A stretch of DNA of 64,000 nucleotides from Spirochaetae bacterium HGW-Spirochaetae-2 (GTDB lineage Bacteria; Spirochaetota; Spirochaetia; Sphaerochaetales; Sphaerochaetaceae). The translations under genes were made by a program, and so were the position numbers. Of the stretch, positions 1 to 7,698 are shown in pieces (positions within the stretch are counted from its first letter, which is position 1; every line of letters starts with the position of its first letter). Under the pieces are notes generated by a model. That model made no database searches. It was not told the DNA's origin and saw nothing but the letters and a program-made list of their open reading frames with translations. Location of the stretch: the NCBI GenBank assembly GCA_002839355.1, contig PGXW01000003.1:1-64000 (forward strand). The letters are read 5' to 3'.

Positions 1-15
1 AGGTGACCGAAGGAA

Positions 16-99
16 CCTTTCATATCTTCGCTTCCTTGTCCTTGCCCTCCGTCCGATCCGCTCCAAGCTCAGCCACAAGTTTATGCTGTTACAGATCAC
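16..99. repeat. Dispersed repeat, copy A (right part)
   Basis: An 84-bp stretch matches 41177-41260 with a single C/T difference and ends in TACAGATCAC, the right terminal inverted repeat seen in copy C. Only the right part of the element is seen here; its left end either lies outside the window or is absent. The copy lies downstream of the small SHOCT operon. Confidence 0.85.
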
Positions 100-170
100 A
101 AGAGAACCGGTTGCAAGTATGCCGATAAAGGACATTCTACACAACCGGTCCATACGTTCGGGACGTACTG

Positions 171-440
171 CTACCGAAGGTCTTTCCTCAACCGGTCAAA
201 CGTATCCTTGTCGATCTCACCATTGGCATATCGACGTTTGACGATTTCCAAGGCTTCGGAATAGGTCGAGCCATTGTGCCCACGTCGGAAAATTCCGATT
301 GCCAACACCACCACCAGCGCGACTCCCAATACCATCATGGCGACCATGAACCATGAACCGTACCAGGACCCGTCCGCAAAACCACACAAACGGTTCGCAT
401 ATCCACCAGGACCACCGAATCCCCAATATAATCCGCGCAT
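171..440 (-). CDS. Small SHOCT-domain membrane protein
   Basis: An 89-residue protein. A Gly/Trp-rich N-terminus (about residues 1-28) is followed by one hydrophobic membrane helix (about 30-50) and a C-terminal SHOCT domain (about 60-88) with the typical A-x-E-I-V-K-x-R-Y-A-x-G-E-I pattern. SHOCT domains are short helical tails often found on small membrane proteins; their molecular role is poorly known. The start is supported by an AAGGAGGA ribosome site. It follows a second SHOCT gene at 454-648 by 13 bp, so the two are probably co-transcribed. Confidence 0.8.
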   Translation of the reverse strand: MRGLYWGFGGPGGYANRLCGFADGSWYGSWFMVAMMVLGVALVVVLAIGIFRRGHNGSTYSEALEIVKRRYANGEIDKDTFDRLRKDLR

Positions 441-453
441 ACCCTATTCCTCC

Positions 454-648
454 TTATACTCTTCGAGCCAATTCTTCTTTCATGCGAAAGAAATCCTCTT
501 GCGAAATATCTCCCTGGGCATATCTACGCTTGAGGATTTCCAATGGATCGTCCCGCATATCGTGTGACGATATGCCATGGTTCCCGCGTTCCGGCCTGAA
601 GATAAGATAGAGAATCGCAACCAATGCGATAATTCCAATGAACATCAT
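454..648 (-). CDS. Small SHOCT-domain membrane protein
   Basis: A 64-residue protein with an N-terminal hydrophobic helix (about residues 2-18), a basic/polar linker and a C-terminal SHOCT domain (L-E-I-L-K-R-R-Y-A-Q-G-D-I). The frame extends upstream to a GTG at 663, but the ATG at 648 is preferred because a GGGAGG ribosome site lies 5 nt before it. It is the first gene of a two-gene unit with its paralogue at 171-440. The leader carries a perfect GC palindrome at 661-676. Confidence 0.75.
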   Translation of the reverse strand: MMFIGIIALVAILYLIFRPERGNHGISSHDMRDDPLEILKRRYAQGDISQEDFFRMKEELARRV

Positions 649-660
649 ACTTGCCTCCCA

Positions 661-676
661 CACCCCCGTGGGGGTG
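661..676. promoter_or_regulatory. GC-tract palindrome in front of the SHOCT genes (possible CsoR-type operator)
   Basis: CACCCCCGTGGGGGTG is a perfect 16-bp palindrome flanked by TATA on one side, only a few bases upstream of the ribosome site of the 454-648 gene. C/G-tract inverted repeats with A/T flanks are the kind of site bound by CsoR/RcnR-family metal or sulfur sensors. No csoR gene is visible in the window, so the assignment is inference; an RNA hairpin in the leader is the alternative. Confidence 0.4.
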
Positions 677-873
677 TATAGAGAGTATTACCAATCTATG
701 ATCATTTGTCCACCCTTCGCCTTGATTCTTTACCCAATCTTCACCGAACCGATTGGAACGAATATGAACAACCATTTTCTTGCAAATTTATACATTTTGT
801 ATGCATTTTTCTGTGTCGTTTTATTGCAAGTTGCGCTATAGTGGTCGTAAAAGTCATTTTATAGGAGCAGAAC

Positions 874-2343
874 ATGTCAGAAACCAACCAAAACGGAGCC
901 ATGGTAAAGTTCTATCGTGGCAACAATATTCCCCTTGAACTCCACAAAGTACGTGTCGTTCAAAAATTGCATCTGAATCCGATCGAAGACAGATTGCGTG
1001 CGTTACGCGAGGCTGGATTCAACAGTTTTCTGCTCAAGACGAAGGACACCTTCCTCGATATGCTTACCGATTCCGGATGCAACGCAATGAGTGATAGGCA
1101 GACGGCGGCGATGATGATTGCCGACGATGCCTATGCTGGAAGCCAGAGCTATGACCGGATGGAAGCCAAGGTTTTGGAATTGTTCGGAAAACAATTCATT
1201 CTCCCCGTCCACCAGGGTCGGGCCGCCGAAAATATCATCAGCCGGGCATTCATACAACCCGGTGACCATATTCCCATGAACTATCATTTCACCACCACAA
1301 AGGCCCATATAGAGCTGAACGGCGGAACAATCCATGAAATCTATACCGATGAAGCCCTGAAAATCAAAAGTGACCATCCGTTCAAAGGAAATATGGATAT
1401 TGAGAAATTGAAAACAGTTATCAATGAATTCGGAGCGGAAGGGATTCCATTCATCCGGTTGGAGGCCTCGACTAACCTGATCGGTGGACAACCGTTTTCC
1501 ATGAAGAATATGCGCCAGGTACGGGAAGTCGCAAACAAGGCTGGGATCATGATTGTCCTGGATGCCTCCCTGATTGGAGAAAACGCATGGTTTATCAAGC
1601 AGCGGGAATCCGAATACCACCACAAGGGCATGGGTGCGATAATCCGAGAGATGTCGGATCTCAGCGACCTAGTCTACTTCTCCGCACGGAAACTTTCCTC
1701 AAGCCGGGGAGGAATCATATGCACGGCAAGGGAGGATCTGTATGACCAGATGCGCGATATGGTCCCCTTGTTCGAAGGATTCTTGACCTATGGAGGCATG
1801 TCTGTTCGGGAAATCGAGGCCATGGCTGTCGGTTTGGAAGAGACTCTGGACAACCACATGATCTGCCAATCGCCTTCATTCATCGACTATTTCGTCAGGA
1901 AGGTCGACGGGTTGGGAATTCCTGTCGTCACTCCTGGAGGTGCATTGGGAGCTCATATCGATGCAGGCTCGTTCCTCTCCCATATACCGCAAACCCAATA
2001 TCCGGCAGGGGCGCTCGTTTCGGCCTTCTACCTTATTTCCGGTATCCGGGGCATGGAACGCGGCACTGTCAGTAGTGTGCGGCTTGACGATGGCAGCGAT
2101 CTCCCCGCAGATATCGAGCTCATGCGGCTGGCCTTTCCCAGAAGGGTATTTACGTTGAGTCAGATCGAATACGCCATCGACAGGCTCTGCTGGCTGTACG
2201 AGAACAGGCAGCTGGTCGGAGGCCTCGAATGGGAAAAGGAACCCAAGGTGCTGCGGTTCTTTGTCGGTAGGCTCAAACCTATCGGTGATTGGCCAGAGCG
2301 GCTCATGGCCAAGTTCCGTTCCGATTTCGGTGAAAGTCTCTAG
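874..2343 (+). CDS. Tyrosine phenol-lyase/tryptophanase-family PLP enzyme
   Basis: A 489-residue fold-type-I PLP enzyme of the beta-eliminating lyase family, which cleaves the side chain of tyrosine or tryptophan to give phenol or indole, pyruvate and ammonia. Visible marks are ADDAYAGS (about residue 83), the H-Q-G-R-A-A-E-N motif (113-120), FTTTKAH (about 139), GGQPFSM (204-210) and the PLP lysine K273 in S-A-R-K. A MERG motif (R396), PRR and VLRFF resemble tyrosine phenol-lyase more than tryptophanase. The segment D-A-S-L-I-G-E-N has Leu where the family normally has Arg (D-A-T-R), and the post-lysine loop is S-S-S-R-G-G, so specificity is uncertain. A good AGGAG site precedes the ATG. It appears to be a single-gene unit. 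Confidence 0.75.
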   Translation: MSETNQNGAMVKFYRGNNIPLELHKVRVVQKLHLNPIEDRLRALREAGFNSFLLKTKDTFLDMLTDSGCNAMSDRQTAAMMIADDAYAGSQSYDRMEAKVLELFGKQFILPVHQGRAAENIISRAFIQPGDHIPMNYHFTTTKAHIELNGGTIHEIYTDEALKIKSDHPFKGNMDIEKLKTVINEFGAEGIPFIRLEASTNLIGGQPFSMKNMRQVREVANKAGIMIVLDASLIGENAWFIKQRESEYHHKGMGAIIREMSDLSDLVYFSARKLSSSRGGIICTAREDLYDQMRDMVPLFEGFLTYGGMSVREIEAMAVGLEETLDNHMICQSPSFIDYFVRKVDGLGIPVVTPGGALGAHIDAGSFLSHIPQTQYPAGALVSAFYLISGIRGMERGTVSSVRLDDGSDLPADIELMRLAFPRRVFTLSQIEYAIDRLCWLYENRQLVGGLEWEKEPKVLRFFVGRLKPIGDWPERLMAKFRSDFGESL

Positions 2344-2402
2344 TTGCTGAAAACAGCTTGAAGTCACAACTAGGCTTGGAGCGAATGAAAGGTATCATTG
2401 GC

Positions 2403-3908
2403 TCACGGCTTCCACTGCAACTCCACTTCGACCGTGTCGCCCACCTGGTTCATGGCGACACTGCCGTTGTGGGCCTCCATGACCTGGCGGACAATTGCCA
2501 GGCCCATGCCAGCACCGGCTTGGGAGCGGGACTCGTCTGCCCTGAACCACGGTTCGAAGACCCGCTCCAGGATTTCTGGGGCGACAAGCCCCTTGTTGGA
2601 GAACACCATGCGTATCTCGTCAGTCTCGTCTGTCCCTCCGATGCTCCAGTGGATTGGAGTATCTGACAGAGAGTATTTGCATGCATTCTTTATGAGTTCC
2701 CTACAGACAAGCAACAACAACCGCCGGTCACCCTGCATAGTGTCCAAGCCGACATCAAGTATCACCCGGTGGTCCGCCAATGTGGAGTTTATCACCTCAT
2801 CGGCGAAATCGAGCACATCGACCATCTCCTTGTGCACGGCAAAGTCGGGAGACTCCATGGAAGCCAGTATCAATACCGCTCCGACCCGACGCTCAAGCTC
2901 CTCATTCTCTCTCCGCATCCTCTGCAGAAGGGGAACATCGAGAGGAACCATATTGTCCAAGGCACTCTCGATTGAGAGTTTCAAGGCTGTAACAGGAGTG
3001 TTGAGGTCATGGGCTATACCTTGCAGCCATTGTTGGCGCATCCGTTCGTGACTAGCCAGTTTATGCTCCATCAGTTCCACCGACTCTGAGATCAGCGCCA
3101 ACTCGTTCATGGTGGAATGGGGTACCGGTTCCTGGTAATTGCCCCCGGCCACAGCCTCCAATACCTTCACGATTTTTCCGGCATGTCGGGAAACGGCAAG
3201 GGCAACCACTTGGGCCCCAACCAACGCGATGATCAACGCGATCGGAATTGTAACCATGAACGCGACCACCATCCTTCTCAGCAACAATGCCGTGATGGTA
3301 TAGTTCAGCGGACTGAAGACCAAGACATCGACAGAGCCGAAAACTTCCGTTTGCGCTGGATTGGAATAGAGCGTGATGGTCCCTACAACATCCTGTTCGC
3401 GGACCGGAGCCGGATACTCGGGCATGACCACAGTACGGACAATAGATTCGTCGTCCGTCTTTATATAGACTTTGGAAATTGTCGGGGAAAAGTACCATGT
3501 CTTCTCAGGCAGGGACATATACGACGGGTCGTTCCTATCTATTTGGAGCTCGGGGATTGCGATGCCCCGTGGAGTCTTGCCAAAAGTCAACACGGTGTTC
3601 CCCTCGGCATCCCGCAGGATCAATCCCGATATCCGGTCGTCGGCGGCCATCTTCAAAACGGGCCCGATCGACTTGAGGTTCCATTCGAGCTCGGACTGGC
3701 TTGCGACCGTAAGCGCTTGTTGGAGACGTTCCTTGTATACTGAAAACACCTCGTTCTCGAACTGTCTGGACTGGATGGTGAACATGACGGCTACGACAAT
3801 GAATTGGACCAACAGGATCACTACCGTTATGGTCATGATCGATGCAAACAGACGGAAAAAGAGACTGCTCAACGGGCTTCTCCCCTTGTTGCGGCCAGCT
3901 GTCCTCAT
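2403..3908 (-). CDS. Sensor histidine kinase (HAMP, HisKA, HATPase)
   Basis: A 501-residue membrane kinase. It has a first membrane helix (about residues 20-45), a periplasmic sensor region (50-200), a second helix (about 215-240), HAMP (about 240-295), phospho-acceptor H300 in the G-I-A-H-D-L-N-T-P H-box, an N-box with E-L-I-K-N-A-C-K, and a G-box G-A-G-M-G-L-A. The frame runs further upstream, but the ATG at 3908 overlaps the TGA of the response regulator by 4 bp (ATGA), so translation is coupled. It is the partner of the regulator at 3905-4615. The signal sensed is not evident; the divergent secreted protein at 4799 is a plausible target. Confidence 0.88.
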   Translation of the reverse strand: MRTAGRNKGRSPLSSLFFRLFASIMTITVVILLVQFIVVAVMFTIQSRQFENEVFSVYKERLQQALTVASQSELEWNLKSIGPVLKMAADDRISGLILRDAEGNTVLTFGKTPRGIAIPELQIDRNDPSYMSLPEKTWYFSPTISKVYIKTDDESIVRTVVMPEYPAPVREQDVVGTITLYSNPAQTEVFGSVDVLVFSPLNYTITALLLRRMVVAFMVTIPIALIIALVGAQVVALAVSRHAGKIVKVLEAVAGGNYQEPVPHSTMNELALISESVELMEHKLASHERMRQQWLQGIAHDLNTPVTALKLSIESALDNMVPLDVPLLQRMRRENEELERRVGAVLILASMESPDFAVHKEMVDVLDFADEVINSTLADHRVILDVGLDTMQGDRRLLLLVCRELIKNACKYSLSDTPIHWSIGGTDETDEIRMVFSNKGLVAPEILERVFEPWFRADESRSQAGAGMGLAIVRQVMEAHNGSVAMNQVGDTVEVELQWKP

Positions 3909-4615
3909 GCTTGGGCTGCCTCGGTGAGAACTCCTGAGAAACGGTAACCGTACCCCCGCACCGTCTCGATCCAATTGGTTCCGTTGGAACCGATCTTCGC
4001 GCGAATGTTCTTGATATGGGTATCGACGATCCGATCATATGATTCGAAGGAGTAGTCGAAGCAAGCTTCAAGTATCTGTGACCGGGAGACCAGATTCCCT
4101 GCGTTTTCGATCAGATGCGATATGATGCGCCACTCTGCGGCGGTGAGATTGATGTCCTGCCCATCCAAGGAAAACCCATGCGACAGCTCGTCGAACAGCA
4201 ATGTCGATTCTTCCAATTTCCATTCGGAGCCATGCTTCTTTGGCAATTCGCGGGCATCCATCCGCCTGAAAATCGCCTCGACGCGCAATACCAGTTCCTT
4301 TGGAGAAAATGGTTTCACAATATAATCGTCACCACCGAGTTCAAAGCCCATGATCCTGTCGCTCTCCTCACCCCTTGCGGTCATGAAAATTACCGGAAAC
4401 GAATATTGCGTTCTCAGGGCTTTGACGAAGGAGAACCCATCGCCGTCCGGCATCATGATATCCTGGATAAGCAAATCCGGAGCTTTTTGCGATATTCCGG
4501 TGGCAGCATCATGTATCTGCGCATACTTGGATACCTTGTATCCCGACAACTCAAGGTATTGGGCAACACTGTCCCGTATGGCATCATGGTCTTCCACTAC
4601 ATATAGATGTTTCAT
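3905..4615 (-). CDS. OmpR-family response regulator
   Basis: A 236-residue protein with a receiver domain (residues 1-120; acidic pocket E-D, phospho-acceptor D52 in Q-D-I-M-M-P, conserved K in V-K-P-F) and a winged-helix DNA-binding domain (about 135-232, ending R-G-Y-G-Y-R-F). An in-frame TTG start at 4630 exists, but the ATG at 4615 (M-K-H-L-Y-V-V-E-D) matches the usual family start. It is followed by its kinase with a 4-bp overlap. Its 5' end faces the secreted protein gene at 4799 across a 183-bp divergent promoter region. Confidence 0.9.
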   Translation of the reverse strand: MKHLYVVEDHDAIRDSVAQYLELSGYKVSKYAQIHDAATGISQKAPDLLIQDIMMPDGDGFSFVKALRTQYSFPVIFMTARGEESDRIMGFELGGDDYIVKPFSPKELVLRVEAIFRRMDARELPKKHGSEWKLEESTLLFDELSHGFSLDGQDINLTAAEWRIISHLIENAGNLVSRSQILEACFDYSFESYDRIVDTHIKNIRAKIGSNGTNWIETVRGYGYRFSGVLTEAAQA

Positions 4616-4798
4616 ACATCCAATATGCAATGCCTTCGCAGAAGTGACAAGTTCAAATCCCTACCCTCCGTAAAAATACACAGAATCTCCATATTCAAAC
4701 CACAGACAGGACATGCCGGGTGTGTAATTTTCACCTGTCGGTTGCGCAAACCAAGACACCAATCGTTACGAAGGCTGCACGGCGGCCGAGGAGTCATC

Positions 4799-5614
4799 AT
4801 GATCAGAAGAACACAATTCGTTACCAGTGCGCTTATACTGCTGCTGGTTGTTGTCACCGGAACCATTTCAGCTTCGGCAATAGGAGAAAGACCATCCTCC
4901 AGTGCCCTATGGGAAAAGGCGGACGATATCGCGGACAGAAGCGAACAGTACCTGCCGGGAATTCGACGTATATCGTATCAAGAAACCGATGGAAAAGGAG
5001 TGGGAGTATATGCCGATCAGGCGGTGGTTCTGATTGAAGGATCCCACCACGATCGATACCTGCAGGTGCGGGAATTCGGCGATACGAAAATTTTCGATTT
5101 GATGTCCCGCTATACCGACGGGCTGGTTCTGACGCCATTCTCTGACAATGTATATGATATGGACTATGCCTATACCGGTGTCACCGAGAAAGTGCTCGAT
5201 ACGACCACGGAAGTCTATACCTTCACCATGGCGTACGACGAATCACTTCCGTATTACGATCCGAATTACCGTGAGAGTGGAACTCTCCTCGGATGGGACG
5301 AGGATGAAGATGATTTCGATGGAACAATCGAGGGAACCATCTGGTTGGACAAGGTGTCGGGTGCTCCGATAAAAATGGTCACCATGCAGTACCTCGAAAA
5401 CAACTCACCCATGGGAAGCCTCACTTTGGAACAAACGGTATACTTCGATTCGAACAGAGCGATCAGTACCCCCGCCAAGATCTCGACGAAAGGTACATTG
5501 ACTGTCCAAGCCGGAAGAAGGGGGCAGATCGCCGTCACCGACTTCACCATTATCGAGGAACAGGATGCCTTCTGGTACAACAGCAAATTCGCACGGGGTG
5601 AGATTGTCAATTGA
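4799..5614 (+). CDS. Secreted protein, possibly LolA-like (outer membrane lipoprotein-sorting type)
   Basis: A 271-residue protein with a clear signal peptide (basic start, hydrophobic core about residues 7-22, A-S-A cleavage site). The mature part is rich in beta-strand patterns and contains a D/E-rich loop (about 165-175) and a W-L-D-K-V-S-G-A-P-I-K segment that resembles LolA/LolB-type half-barrels. I do not recognise it firmly. GAGGAG precedes the ATG at 4799; the longer frame from 4607 overlaps the regulator start and is not used. It is divergent from the two-component pair, so it may be under its control. A hairpin at 5635-5683 probably ends the transcript. Confidence 0.6.
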   Translation: MIRRTQFVTSALILLLVVVTGTISASAIGERPSSSALWEKADDIADRSEQYLPGIRRISYQETDGKGVGVYADQAVVLIEGSHHDRYLQVREFGDTKIFDLMSRYTDGLVLTPFSDNVYDMDYAYTGVTEKVLDTTTEVYTFTMAYDESLPYYDPNYRESGTLLGWDEDEDDFDGTIEGTIWLDKVSGAPIKMVTMQYLENNSPMGSLTLEQTVYFDSNRAISTPAKISTKGTLTVQAGRRGQIAVTDFTIIEEQDAFWYNSKFARGEIVN

Positions 5615-5634
5615 CGCCTTCCCCCGACCAATTG

Positions 5635-5683
5635 AAAAGGAGTTGCAGAAAGGTTGGAATCCAGCTGAAATGCAGCTCCTTTT
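5635..5683 (+). terminator. Long-stem hairpin after the secreted protein gene
   Basis: AAAAGGAGTTGCA and TGCAGCTCCTTTT form a 13-position stem with one mismatch around a 23-nt loop; the descending arm ends in CTCCTTTT. It lies 20 bp after the stop at 5614 and 36 bp before the start of deoD. Confidence 0.5.
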
Positions 5684-5718
5684 CCTGTATGATGGTAGAG
5701 ACCACAAGGGAGGAGAGA

Positions 5719-6435
5719 ATGAAAACACCAACCGTACACAACAGTGCGAAGCATGGAGAAATCGCGGAAACGATCCTGTTGCCGGGCGATCCGTTGCGAG
5801 CCAAATTCATCGCCGAGAATTTTCTTGCCGATGCGCACATGTATACCCAGGTCCGTGGCATATATGGCTATACAGGAAGGTACAAGGGAGTCCGCGTTTC
5901 GGTACAGGGTACCGGCATGGGAGGGCCTTCGATAGGCATCTATGCGTATGAATTGATCAACGCCTATGGTGTGAAGAGGTTGATCCGTATCGGTTCGGCC
6001 GGAGCGATCGGTGACGACCTTGCACTTGGCGACCTTATTGGGGCAACTTCCGCCTGTTACGATACCGATTACAGCAAACAGTATGCACTGCCGGGAACCA
6101 TCTCGCCGGCCGGATCCTTCGATCTGCTGCAACGGGCGAAGCGGATCGCGGATGCCTCCTCGGTCAAGCTCACCATGGGCTCCGTCCTTTCCAGCGACTT
6201 GTTCTACTCCCCCAGTGGCCTCGACGGACTGGCGGCATGGAAACAAGTCGGCGTGCTGGCTGTGGAAATGGAGGCGGCCTCCCTGTACTTGACTGCACAA
6301 GCATCCCGAGCCGAGGCATTGTGCCTGTTGACTATCAGCGATCTTCCCTTCGGAACGGCCGAGATGACCAGCGAACAGCGTGAACGTTCGTTGACCACCA
6401 TGATCACCCTCGGCCTGGAAGTCGCTGTAGCATGA
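5719..6435 (+). CDS. deoD: Purine-nucleoside phosphorylase, DeoD type
   Basis: A 238-residue cytoplasmic hexameric-type phosphorylase that releases purine bases and pentose-1-phosphate from nucleosides. Family marks are LLPGDPLRAKF (about residues 20-30), a GTGMGGPS phosphate loop (about 66-73), R-I-G-S-A-G-A-I (about 88-95), E-M-E-A-A for ribose binding (about 180) and the S-D general-acid motif near 204. The length is normal for DeoD. The start follows an AGGGAGGAG site; the frame's upstream extension is not used. It appears to stand alone; the stop overlaps the dispersed motif at 6430-6451. Confidence 0.93.
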   Translation: MKTPTVHNSAKHGEIAETILLPGDPLRAKFIAENFLADAHMYTQVRGIYGYTGRYKGVRVSVQGTGMGGPSIGIYAYELINAYGVKRLIRIGSAGAIGDDLALGDLIGATSACYDTDYSKQYALPGTISPAGSFDLLQRAKRIADASSVKLTMGSVLSSDLFYSPSGLDGLAAWKQVGVLAVEMEAASLYLTAQASRAEALCLLTISDLPFGTAEMTSEQRERSLTTMITLGLEVAVA

Positions 6436-6451
6436 AAGGTTTCGATACCCC
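6430..6451 (-). repeat. Dispersed intergenic motif (GGGGTATCGAAACCTTTCAT type)
   Basis: Read on the minus strand, this is close to the sequences at 49042-49064 and 38777-38800. The shared core is GGGGTRTYGAWACCTTTCAT followed by GC within a few bases. It overlaps the deoD stop codon. Its function is unknown. Confidence 0.45.
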
Positions 6452-6495
6452 AATTGCCCTATCGTTACCCCTCATGATACAGTCCTGTAGGGGTA

Positions 6496-7119
6496 ATGAT
6501 GGTGACTACACAAAATTCGCATCCGAATGAAACTTCCAGGGCCAAGCTGTTCTGGACCCTTTTCAAGACCACCTTCACGTTGAGCGCATTCACTGTGGGG
6601 GGTGGCTATGTCATTGTACCGCTCATGCGAAAGAGTTTTGTCGACAAGCTGGCTTGGATCGAGGAAAACGAGATGCTGGACCTCATAGCGATTGCCCAAT
6701 CGGCACCCGGTCCAATTGCGGTGAACACCTCCATTCTGGTCGGGTACAAGATAGCGGGAGTTGCCGGAGCCTTGGTCACCCTCTTGGGTACGATCCTACC
6801 ACCATTGATTATCCTGACCCTACTCTCCTTCATCTACAATGCGATCAAAGACAACCGGGTTGTACAAGCCCTGTTCTTCGGTATGAGCATCGGAGTTGCC
6901 GTGGTGATACTCGATGCAGTCGTAACCATGGCGAGGACCGTGCTCAAGACCAGGAAGGCACTTCCTGTCATTATCATGGTATTGGCCTTCATCGCCACCT
7001 ATGTGCTGAAGTTGAATATCATCATCATAATCCTCAGCTGTGCCGCTATCGGAATCCTGTCGATACTGGTAGCTTCACACAACGAGTCGAAAAAATCATT
7101 TACAGGAGATGCCGGATGA
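6496..7119 (+). CDS. Chromate transporter family protein, first half-subunit
   Basis: A 207-residue CHR-family membrane protein: one half of the split (short-chain) chromate-efflux type. Signature segments are F-T-V-G-G-G-Y-V-I-V-P-L (about residues 31-42) and A-Q-S-A-P-G-P-I-A-V-N (about 69-79), followed by about five hydrophobic helices. Short-chain CHR proteins work in pairs; the second half follows with a 4-bp ATGA overlap. The true substrate in most bacteria with these genes is not shown and may be another oxyanion. Confidence 0.88.
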   Translation: MMVTTQNSHPNETSRAKLFWTLFKTTFTLSAFTVGGGYVIVPLMRKSFVDKLAWIEENEMLDLIAIAQSAPGPIAVNTSILVGYKIAGVAGALVTLLGTILPPLIILTLLSFIYNAIKDNRVVQALFFGMSIGVAVVILDAVVTMARTVLKTRKALPVIIMVLAFIATYVLKLNIIIIILSCAAIGILSILVASHNESKKSFTGDAG

Positions 7120-7688
7120 TTCTTTTACAATTGTTCTGGAGCTTTATTCAAATCGGATTGTTCAGCTTCGGTGGGGGATATGCGGCGTTGCCATTGATCC
7201 AGGAACAGGTTGTGAATATCCACGGATGGCTCACCGTCCAGGAATTCGCCGACGTCGTGACAATCTCGCAAATGACCCCCGGGCCGATCGCGTTGAATGC
7301 TGCATCGTTTGTGGGTACGAGAATCTCCGGTATTCCCGGAGCTCTTGTGGCTACGGTGGGGAACGTGTTGCCCTCGTTGCTCATTGTCCTGGTCTTGGCC
7401 TGGTTCTATTTCAAATACAGGAGCCTCCGGGTCATGCAGGGGGTGCTGTATGGCCTCCGTCCGGCGGTGGTCGCCTTGATCGCATCGGCAGGACTGTCGA
7501 TTCTCTTCTTGGCCCTATTCGGGAGCCAAGCATTCCCTTCCTCCACCTCGACTGTATCATGGTTCGCGGTGATCCTGTTCGTGTTGGGATTCATAGTCGT
7601 ACGGATAAAGAAAACAAATCCGATCCTGATTATCCTCTCAGGTGGAATCATAACAGTCATCATGCATGCCGCGGGAATCGCGCTATAG
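7116..7688 (+). CDS. Chromate transporter family protein, second half-subunit
   Basis: A 190-residue CHR-family membrane protein with F-S-F-G-G-G-Y-A-A-L-P-L (about residues 16-27) and S-Q-M-T-P-G-P-I-A-L-N (about 53-63), the same repeat signature as its partner. The ATG overlaps the partner's stop (ATGA) and an AGGAG site lies just upstream, so the two are made together. About six hydrophobic segments are visible. It ends 10 bp from the convergent diguanylate cyclase gene. Confidence 0.88.
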   Translation: MILLQLFWSFIQIGLFSFGGGYAALPLIQEQVVNIHGWLTVQEFADVVTISQMTPGPIALNAASFVGTRISGIPGALVATVGNVLPSLLIVLVLAWFYFKYRSLRVMQGVLYGLRPAVVALIASAGLSILFLALFGSQAFPSSTSTVSWFAVILFVLGFIVVRIKKTNPILIILSGGIITVIMHAAGIAL

Positions 7689-7698
7689 CACCTACCGG

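Noticed and set aside
107-149. ACCGGTTG/CAACCGGT inverted repeat as a terminator of the SHOCT genes
   Set aside because: An 8-bp stem with a 27-nt loop and no U-tract; too weak to call.
824-842. TTGCAA and TATAGT as a promoter for the tyrosine phenol-lyase-like gene
   Set aside because: The boxes are only 7 bp apart, too close for a sigma-70 promoter; no well-spaced pair was found.
5266-6453. 395-residue open frame on the minus strand opposite the secreted protein and deoD
   Set aside because: It overlaps two well-supported genes, has no family motifs and no ribosome site; it is a codon-bias shadow.
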